This document shows, in pieces, positions 58,323 to 64,000 of a stretch of DNA of 64,000 nt (the stretch's first letter is position 1; every line of letters starts with the position of its first letter). The translations under genes were made by a program, and so were the position numbers. Below the pieces are notes generated by a model, which did no database searches, was not told where the DNA came from, and saw only the letters and a program-made list of their open reading frames with translations. Source of the DNA: Streptacidiphilus jiangxiensis (GTDB taxonomy: Bacteria > Actinomycetota > Actinomycetes > Streptomycetales > Streptomycetaceae); the NCBI RefSeq assembly GCF_900109465.1, contig NZ_FOAZ01000020.1:1-64000 (forward strand), read 5' to 3'.

Positions 58323-59329
58323 CAGGACGCTCCTCGCTCTCCTGCGGGGGCCGGCAGCGGAGCATCCGAGGGCAGCAGACCCTCCTCGCGCAGCACGCTC
58401 CAGAGTTCGGCCGGGATCTCCGTCGAGGTCATCAGCGCCGCGTCGAGCGCCTCCGCCGCGCTCCGCGCGCCCACCAGGACGCCGGCGACGGCCGGGTGTC
58501 CCAGGGGGAACTGGAGGGCTGCCGCCCGCAGCGGAACGTCGAAGTCCGTGCAGAGAGCCTTGAGTCGCAGCGCACGGTTCAGCAGTTCGGTCGAGGCGGG
58601 TGCGTAGTCGAAGGTGGCGCCGGGCTTCGGGTCGGCGAGCAGGCCGGAGTTGAAGACACCACCGACGATCACGGAGATGCCGCGTCGGGCGGCATCGGGC
58701 AGCAGGACGTCCAACCCGGTCTGGTCGAGCAGAGAGTAGCGGCCCGCAAGGAGGACGACGTCCATGTCGGTCTCGCGTACGAAGCGGTCGAGCATGCGGG
58801 TCTGGTTCATGCCGGCCCCGATCGCGCCGACGGTGCCCTCGGCTCGAAGGCGCTCCAACTCGGGGTAGGCGGAGCCGAAGGCCTGCTCCTCGTGGTCGTC
58901 CGGATCGTGCAGGTAGACGATGTCGATCCGGTCCAGGCCGAGCCGCGTCAGGCTGGCCTCGATACTGCGACGGACCCCGTCGGCGCTGAAGTCCCACACC
59001 CGCTCGAACTCCGCCGGGACGGCGAAGCCCTGGGCGAGGTCGTCCCCGCCCGGCTCCGTCGTCGGCCGCAGCAGGCGACCGACCTTGGTCGAGAGGACGT
59101 ATTCGTCGCGCGGTCGCTCGCGCAGAGCCGAGCCGAGGCGGCGCTCGGACAGGCCCAGGCCGTAGTGCGGGGCGGTGTCGAAGGAGCGGACACCGCTGTC
59201 CCAGGCCGCGTCGACGGTCCCACGAGCCTGCTCGTCACTGATCGCGGTGAACAGGTTCCCCAGGGGGGCGGCACCGAGTGAGAGCTCTGTGACGTGTGTG
59301 GCGCTGCGCCCGAGTGGCAGGGTGCGCAT
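58322..59329 (-). CDS. aldo/keto reductase, probable L-fucose dehydrogenase
   Basis: A 335-aa AKR of the D-threo-aldose/L-fucose dehydrogenase (pyridoxal dehydrogenase-like) group: AAPLGNLFTAISDEQARGTV, catalytic Asp/Tyr in SFDTAPHYGLGLSERRLG, Lys in YVLSTKVGRLLRP and His in DIVYLHDPDDHE. It would oxidise L-fucose to L-fucono-lactone with NAD(P). It lies 113 bases after the SDR gene and is directly joined to lutA. Substrate is inferred from the operon. Confidence 0.88.
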   Translation of the reverse strand: MRTLPLGRSATHVTELSLGAAPLGNLFTAISDEQARGTVDAAWDSGVRSFDTAPHYGLGLSERRLGSALRERPRDEYVLSTKVGRLLRPTTEPGGDDLAQGFAVPAEFERVWDFSADGVRRSIEASLTRLGLDRIDIVYLHDPDDHEEQAFGSAYPELERLRAEGTVGAIGAGMNQTRMLDRFVRETDMDVVLLAGRYSLLDQTGLDVLLPDAARRGISVIVGGVFNSGLLADPKPGATFDYAPASTELLNRALRLKALCTDFDVPLRAAALQFPLGHPAVAGVLVGARSAAEALDAALMTSTEIPAELWSVLREEGLLPSDAPLPAPAGERGAS

Positions 59330-59442
59330 GATCGGATCGCCTTTCGAAGCTGGTGGCCGGCCGGCCGGAGCGCAGCGACACCCTCGAGTCGGCTGCGGTC
59401 CGGCCGGGGTCTTGGCCCTGACGGGCAGGTCCGGCGGGAGGG

Positions 59443-60201
59443 TTACGGTGCGGCCGGGCGCAGGCGGAGGCCGCCCATGCCGCCGTCGACGGCGAGTGCG
59501 GTACCGGTGGTGGACCCCGCCAGCGGACCTGCCAGGTAGGCGACTGCGGCGGCGACCTCGTCCGGCAGGACAAGTCTTCCGTGCGGCTGGCGTGCCTGCA
59601 GGGCGGCGCGCTCGGCGGCCGGATCCTCGGCGGCGCCGAGCAGACGGCCCACCCAGGGCGTGTCGACCGTGCCGGGGTTGACGCAGTTGACGCGGATGCC
59701 CTCGCGGACATGGTCGGCGGCCATGGCCAGAGTGAGAGACAGGACGGCGCCCTTGCTGGCGGAGTAGAGCGCACGCTGCGGCAGGCCGGCTGTGGCGGCG
59801 ATCGAGCACATGTTGACGATCGCCGCATGGTCCGAGCCCCGCAGATGGGGGAGCGCGGCGCGGGTGGTGCGCACGATGCCCAGTACATTGACGTCCATCA
59901 CCCGCTGCCACTGCTCGTCGTCGTTGTCCTCGACCGTGCCCGCAGCGCCGATCCCGGCGTTGTTCACCAGGATGTCCAGGCCACCGAGCGCGGATGCGGC
60001 CGAAGCGACCGCCGCACGGACGGAGGCGTCGTCGCTCACATCCGCCGCGAAGCCCAGCAGCGGCATCTCGACGCCGCGCGGGTCGAGGTCCAGCACGGCG
60101 ACCTCGGCGCCCCGCGTGGCGAGCAGGCGCGCCGTCGCCAGGCCGATGCCGGAGGCACCCCCGGTGACCAGCGCGCGCAGGCCCTCCAGTTCCGCGCTCA
60201 T
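59443..60201 (-). CDS. SDR, probable 2-keto-3-deoxy-L-fuconate dehydrogenase
   Basis: A 252-aa classical [27 protein letters not shown] in [14 protein letters not shown], Ser in [11 protein letters not shown] and [11 protein letters not shown] (YxxxK). It ends [12 protein letters not shown]. In the known pathway, an SDR oxidises 2-keto-3-deoxy-L-fuconate at C4 to the 2,4-diketo acid. Four-base overlap with the dehydratase gene supports this, although L-fucose 1-dehydrogenase activity cannot be excluded. Confidence 0.88.
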   Translation of the reverse strand: MSAELEGLRALVTGGASGIGLATARLLATRGAEVAVLDLDPRGVEMPLLGFAADVSDDASVRAAVASAASALGGLDILVNNAGIGAAGTVEDNDDEQWQRVMDVNVLGIVRTTRAALPHLRGSDHAAIVNMCSIAATAGLPQRALYSASKGAVLSLTLAMAADHVREGIRVNCVNPGTVDTPWVGRLLGAAEDPAAERAALQARQPHGRLVLPDEVAAAVAYLAGPLAGSTTGTALAVDGGMGGLRLRPAAP

Positions 60202-61577
60202 GCCGGAACCTCCGCCGTCTCGGCCTGCCGGTGCGCCAGATCAGCGGCCCAGAAGGCCCCGGCCGGGTAGCGGTAGGTGTCGACGGCCTCCGGACGCAGC
60301 TCCGCGGAGAACCCCGGAAGGCTCGGGGCCACGTAGTGGCCGTCGCGGATGACGGCAGGGTCGACGAAGTGCTCGTGCAGGTGGTCGGCGAACTCGACGG
60401 CGCGTCCTTCGGTCGTGCCCGTCAGCGCCACGAAGTCGAACATCGACAGGTGGCGAACCAGCTCGCACAGGCCGACGCCACCGGCGTGCGGGCAGACCGG
60501 GACGCCGAACTTGGCCGCGAGCAGCAGGATCGCGAGGTTCTCGTTGACGCCGCCGACCCGGGTGGAGTCCAACTGCAGCACGTCGATGGCGCCCGCCTGG
60601 AGCAGCTGCTTGAACACGACGCGGTTCTGTACGTGCTCGCCGGTCGCGACCCGGATCGGGGCGACACGCTCACGGATGGCGGCGTGGCCCAGCACGTCGT
60701 CGGGGCTGGTCGGCTCCTCGATCCAGTACGGGTCGAACTCCGCCAGGGCCTTGGTCCAGGCGACGGCCTCGTCGACGTTCCAGCGCTGGTTGGCGTCGAT
60801 GGCCATCCGGATGTCCGGACCTATGGTCGCGCGCGCGGTGCGGCAGCGACGGATGTCGTCCTCCAGGTCGGCACCGACCTTCAGCTTGATCTGGCGGAAG
60901 CCGGCGGCGAGCGCCTCGTTGGCGAGGCGGACCAGCTTCTCGTCGGAGTACCCGAGCCAGCCCGGCGAGGTGGTGTAGGCCGGGTAGCCCTGCCGGCGCA
61001 GTTCGGTCGCGCGCTCGGCGGCGCCCTTCTTGCCGTCCCGGAGCAGTTCCAGGGCCTGTTCGGGGGTGAGTGCGTCGGCGATGTAGCGGAAGTCGACCTG
61101 GGAGACCAGCCACTGCGGATCCGCGTCGGCGAGGAACTGCCACAGCGGCAGTCCGGCGCGCTTGGCGGCCAGGTCCCAGACCGCGTTGACGACGGCGCCG
61201 ACGGCCATGTGCATCACGCCCTTCTCCGGGCCGAGCCAGCGCAGTTGGCTGTCGCCGTTCAGGTCCCGGTAGACCGAGCCGGGGTCCGCGCAGACCTCCT
61301 CGACGCAGCGGCCCAGCAGGTAGGGGCGCAGCGCGTCGATGGCGGCCACCTGCACGTCGTTGCCGCGGCCGATGGTGAAGGTGAAGCCGTGGCCCTCCAG
61401 GCCGTCGCCCGCGTCGGTGCGCAGCACCAGGTAGGCGGCGGAGTAGTCGGGGTCGGGATTCATCGCGTCGGAGCCGTCCAGCTCGCGCGAGGTGGGGAAG
61501 CGGATGTCGTAGGTCTCCAGCGCGGTGATCCGCGCCTGTCCGGGCGACGGGGGAGTCGACAACTGAGTGCCTTTCAT
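60198..61577 (-). CDS. L-fuconate dehydratase (FucD / ENOSF1 type)
   Basis: A 459-aa enolase-superfamily enzyme with strong, full-length similarity to L-fuconate dehydratases: [60 protein letters not shown], the acid/base Lys in IKLKVGAD, metal ligands in AIDANQRW and [19 protein letters not shown], and the catalytic His in [13 protein letters not shown]. It removes water from L-fuconate to give 2-keto-3-deoxy-L-fuconate. ATG 61577 overlaps the FAH-gene stop. Confidence 0.95.
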   Translation of the reverse strand: MKGTQLSTPPSPGQARITALETYDIRFPTSRELDGSDAMNPDPDYSAAYLVLRTDAGDGLEGHGFTFTIGRGNDVQVAAIDALRPYLLGRCVEEVCADPGSVYRDLNGDSQLRWLGPEKGVMHMAVGAVVNAVWDLAAKRAGLPLWQFLADADPQWLVSQVDFRYIADALTPEQALELLRDGKKGAAERATELRRQGYPAYTTSPGWLGYSDEKLVRLANEALAAGFRQIKLKVGADLEDDIRRCRTARATIGPDIRMAIDANQRWNVDEAVAWTKALAEFDPYWIEEPTSPDDVLGHAAIRERVAPIRVATGEHVQNRVVFKQLLQAGAIDVLQLDSTRVGGVNENLAILLLAAKFGVPVCPHAGGVGLCELVRHLSMFDFVALTGTTEGRAVEFADHLHEHFVDPAVIRDGHYVAPSLPGFSAELRPEAVDTYRYPAGAFWAADLAHRQAETAEVPA

Positions 61578-62443
61578 GCGGAGGCGAAGGTCTGGCGCTG
61601 CGTGCCCAGGTGGTCGATGGCGAGCTCGACGCGCTGGCCGGGGCGCAGGTACGGCTGGTCGGGCAGGCCCAGCGCCACGCCGGCCGGGGTGCCGGTGTTG
61701 ATCACGTCGCCCGGCTCCAGCACCAGGTACTGGCTGAGGTAGCGGACGATCTCGGCGACATCGAAGATCATGTTCTTGGTGTGGCCGTCCTGCCGGGGGA
61801 CGCCGTCCACGGCCAGCCGAAGTCCGAGGTCCTGCGGGTCGCCGACCTCGTCGGCCGTCACCAGCCAGGGGCCGAGCGGGTTGAAGGTCTCGCAGGACTT
61901 GCCGAGGTCCCACTGGCTGGAGAACTCGAGCTGGAACTCCCGCTCGGAGACGTCGTTGCTGATCGCGTAGCCGGCGACACAGGCCAGGGCCTCCTCTCGC
62001 GAGGCCAGGTAGCGGGCCCGGCGGCCGATCACGACGGCGAGCTCCACCTCCCAGTCCGTCTTCGCCGAACCGCGCGGGATCAGCACCTGGTCGTACGGAC
62101 CGACCACGGTGCCCGGGTCCTTCATGAAGACCACGGGCCGGTTCGGGATCGCGGCGCCGGTCTCCTCCGCGTGGTCGCGGTAGTTGAGGCCGATGCAGAC
62201 GACCTTGCCTGGGCGGGCGACCGGGGCACCGAGACGCCGACCTGCCGCCGGGGGCGCGAGCTCGGGGAGCGAGCCCTCGGCGAGCGCCGCACGCACGCGG
62301 TCGAGCCCGCCCGAGGCGAGGAACGGCCCGTCGATGTCGGGGGTGACACCGGTCAGGTCGAGGTAGCGCGGGTGACCGTCGGCGGCGGTCTCGAGCAGGG
62401 CCGGCCGTTCGGCCCCGGGGGCTCCGATGCGCAGCAGTTTCAC
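61574..62443 (-). CDS. FAH-family hydrolase, probable 2,4-diketo-3-deoxy-L-fuconate hydrolase
   Basis: A 289-aa fumarylacetoacetate hydrolase-fold enzyme: [20 protein letters not shown], metal ligands in [29 protein letters not shown] and the C-terminal [13 protein letters not shown]. In the fucose pathway the FAH enzyme cleaves the 2,4-diketo acid to pyruvate and L-lactate. GTG 62443 has GGAGG eight bases upstream. First gene of the operon, divergent from the FadR-like regulator. Confidence 0.9.
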   Translation of the reverse strand: MKLLRIGAPGAERPALLETAADGHPRYLDLTGVTPDIDGPFLASGGLDRVRAALAEGSLPELAPPAAGRRLGAPVARPGKVVCIGLNYRDHAEETGAAIPNRPVVFMKDPGTVVGPYDQVLIPRGSAKTDWEVELAVVIGRRARYLASREEALACVAGYAISNDVSEREFQLEFSSQWDLGKSCETFNPLGPWLVTADEVGDPQDLGLRLAVDGVPRQDGHTKNMIFDVAEIVRYLSQYLVLEPGDVINTGTPAGVALGLPDQPYLRPGQRVELAIDHLGTQRQTFASA

Positions 62444-62502
62444 GGTCCAGAACCTCCGCGGGCGGGGAAGGGGGAAGGGGAGGGGAAGCGGGATTGCCCC
62501 CA

Positions 62503-62603
62503 ATACATCCGATGAATGGGGGAGAGGATGCCACGAATCTACGAGCCGAAGGGCAACTGCGCAAGGATTCATCCGACTATTGCTGCTCAGTCATCCGATG
62601 AAT
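62503..62603. promoter_or_regulatory. three copies of a 15-bp near-palindrome, FadR-type operator candidates
   Basis: Consensus ATTCATC-C-GATGAAT. Copy 1 (62503-62517) is ATACATCCGATGAAT, copy 2 (62567-62581) is ATTCATCCGACTATT and copy 3 (62589-62603) is AGTCATCCGATGAAT. Copies 1 and 3 share the 12-mer CATCCGATGAAT exactly. They fill the gap between the fucose operon and its divergent regulator. Confidence 0.75.
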
Positions 62604-62648
62604 CATGATGGACACGAGTCCAGCCCCCACGATCCGAGGAGCACCGCG

Positions 62649-63326
62649 ATGGCCCTGACCGACCAGGCGATCGACAAGATCAAGGCCATGATCGTGTCCG
62701 GTGAGCTGCCGCCCGGCTCCCGGCTGCCCAAGGAGGGCGAACTGGCCCTCCAGTTGGGCCTGTCCCGAAGCTCCCTGCGCGAGGCGGTGCGCGCCCTGAC
62801 GGCGATGCAGATCCTGGTCACCCGCCAGGGCGACGGCACGTACGTCTCCGACCTCGAACCGCAGCGGCTGCTGGAGAACCTCTCCTTCGTCTCGGACGTC
62901 TCGCGCGGCGCCACCGCCCTGCACCTGCTCCAGGTCCGGCGCCTGCTCGAACCCCAGGCCGCGGCGCTGGCCGCGACCCGCGCGACCGAGGAGGACCTCG
63001 CGGCGCTGCGCAGGATCCTCGACGAGGCGACAGCGGCCGGGGACGTCGAGGAGTTCATCCGCTGCGACATCGACTTCCACCGCGCGATCGCGGACCTGGT
63101 CGCCAACCCGGTGCTGTCGGCAATCCTGGACATGCTCTCGACGCAGACCCAGCGGGTGCGCATCCTGCGCGGCACCGAGGCGGCCCAGGCGATCGACCAC
63201 GCCCACCGTGAGCACGAGGCGATCCTTGCCGCGCTGCGCGACGGCGACGCGCAACTGGCGGCGGCCGCCGCCGCGGTGCACGTGGCCGCCCTGGAGCGCT
63301 GGGTCCGCGACGCGGGCGGTCACTGA
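62649..63326 (+). CDS. FadR-subfamily GntR regulator of the fucose operon
   Basis: A 225-aa protein with a GntR winged helix (LPPGSRLPKEGELALQLGLS, RSSLREAVRALTAMQILVTR, QGDGTYVSD) and a FadR-type C-terminal (FCD) domain whose metal ligands appear in DIDFHRAIADL and IDHAHREHEAIL. GAGGAGC lies eight bases before the ATG. It probably binds the repeats at 62503-62603 and responds to a sugar acid. Its stop overlaps the end of the opposite hydrolase gene by seven bases. Confidence 0.93.
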   Translation: MALTDQAIDKIKAMIVSGELPPGSRLPKEGELALQLGLSRSSLREAVRALTAMQILVTRQGDGTYVSDLEPQRLLENLSFVSDVSRGATALHLLQVRRLLEPQAAALAATRATEEDLAALRRILDEATAAGDVEEFIRCDIDFHRAIADLVANPVLSAILDMLSTQTQRVRILRGTEAAQAIDHAHREHEAILAALRDGDAQLAAAAAAVHVAALERWVRDAGGH

Positions 63327-64000
63327 CCACCCCCGTCGGGTTCTGTGGTCGGCACCACCGGCAGGATCAGCCGCGACGGGCGTGCGGCGTCGTGGTGCAC
63401 CCGCCGGACACCGCCGGAGCCGCGGTCCCACCGCGGGAAGCAGCTCGCGGTGATCTGAAGCCGGATGCGGTGTCCGGGCAGGAAGACGTGGGCGGTCGAC
63501 CACAGGTCGATCTCGTGCTCCGTGGCGCTGCCGTCGGTTCGGACGATTCCGTCGGCGACGGTGCGGGACACCCCGTCCGTACCGACGTCGCAGAGCCGTG
63601 CCACCCAGTCCGAGCCGGGCGCGCCGGCCTCGGCGGCGAGCACGACCCGGAGACGTCCGATGACTTCGAGTGGCGCGGACAGCGGCTCGCCGGTGTAGAC
63701 GAGGACGTCCTCGCGCCGCTCGATGTCGCGCTGATCGAGCGGACCGGCCGGGAACTGCGGGGCCATCAGGATCGCACCGCCGTGCGTGGGCACCGGATCG
63801 TCCGGGTCGCACCGGCACTCGTCCGAGGACGTGTCCGGTACGTCCGCCGCAGGGGGACGCGGGGAGAGCCGCCCGCCCGCGTGCAGGTACCAGGCCACCT
63901 CCTGCGACTGGGGCGGCCAGGCGGCAAGGGGCCGCCACTGGTTGACGCCCATCACGAAGACCACCACCGTCGGCTCCTCCGGTCCCGGCGGTCCCGAGGG
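63320..64000 (-). CDS. CocE/NonD-family hydrolase, C-terminal part (gene runs off the window)
   Basis: About 227 C-terminal residues. FVMGVNQWRPLAAWPPQSQE, YLHAGGRLSPRPP, then the galactose-binding-like domain DVLVYTGEPLSAPLEVIGRL, GATDWVAR-like SDWVARLCDVGTDGVSRTVA and FLPGHRIRLQITASCFPRWD. This matches the C-terminal beta-jelly domain of X-Pro dipeptidyl-peptidase/cocaine esterase-like (CocE/NonD) hydrolases. The alpha/beta-hydrolase domain lies beyond base 64000. It is tail-to-tail with the FadR-like gene. Confidence 0.88.
   Translation of the reverse strand, partial: PSGPPGPEEPTVVVFVMGVNQWRPLAAWPPQSQEVAWYLHAGGRLSPRPPAADVPDTSSDECRCDPDDPVPTHGGAILMAPQFPAGPLDQRDIERREDVLVYTGEPLSAPLEVIGRLRVVLAAEAGAPGSDWVARLCDVGTDGVSRTVADGIVRTDGSATEHEIDLWSTAHVFLPGHRIRLQITASCFPRWDRGSGGVRRVHHDAARPSRLILPVVPTTEPDGGGQ

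Noticed and set aside
56107-58365. A 752-codon minus-strand frame that extends lutB through lutA
   Set aside because: The extra upstream part is out of frame with lutA and has no LutB-family sequence; the GTG at 57585 with the GTGA overlap is the natural start.
1-64000. tRNA, rRNA, attachment sites and plasmid origin
   Set aside because: No cloverleaf with a GGTTCRAATCC-type arm, rRNA sequence, integrase gene or replication gene was recognised by eye. A tRNAscan or covariance-model search would be decisive.

Overview
This 64 kb window is high-GC DNA with the codon bias, GTG/TTG starts and stop-start overlaps of an actinomycete. Two SsgA-type sporulation proteins, a class F sortase, a STAS/anti-sigma kinase pair and an ATP-grasp-free set of TetR/MarR/MerR regulators point to a morphologically complex, Streptomyces-like organism. 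No rRNA, tRNA or phage genes were seen. The mixture of intact operons with many gene tails and frameshifted genes looks like accessory (arm-like) chromosome.

Layout. 0-5 kb: an IS630 tail, a complete IS5-family element with perfect 23-bp ends and a -1 frameshift site, then stress-type small genes (a 59-aa membrane protein, STAS plus HATPase pair) and decayed cold-shock and formaldehyde dehydrogenase genes. 5-16 kb: methyltransferase, standalone STAS and I9 inhibitor proteins, a patatin-acyltransferase pair, SsgA-like proteins, a fatty-acid desaturase coupled to a sigma-region-2 stub, and a series of remnants (methyltransferase, trxB tail, ferritin-like tail). 16-20.6 kb: a tight seven-gene minus-strand operon for secreted CHRD-like protein, class F sortase, two lipoproteins (one a cupredoxin), two membrane proteins and a monooxygenase. 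Shorter, broken copies of its middle genes lie at 10.3 kb and 14.8-15.3 kb. 21-35 kb: a paired hypothetical operon, a frameshifted FG-GAP exoprotein, a TetR/epimerase divergon with three operators, an MmpL-type exporter with a two-component system, and oleate hydratase. 35-50.5 kb: a dense island of small redox and SnoaL-like enzymes, each close to its own TetR, MarR, MerR or AraC regulator, with operator-like palindromes in the divergent promoters. 51-53 kb: a WD40 gene and a decayed transposase lying between inverted repeats. 53-63.3 kb: manA and a nine-gene, almost fully stop-start coupled operon. The window ends in a partial CocE/NonD-type hydrolase.

The clearest pathway is the 54.3-62.4 kb operon: mutarotase, aldose dehydrogenase (AKR), lactonase, fuconate dehydratase (FucD/ENOSF1 type), SDR dehydrogenase and FAH-type hydrolase together form the non-phosphorylating L-fucose route to pyruvate plus L-lactate, and lutABC inside the same operon would oxidise the lactate to pyruvate. 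A divergent FadR-like regulator and three copies of a 15-bp near-palindrome sit at its promoter. All functional assignments are from reading the sequences by eye; no database search was run.
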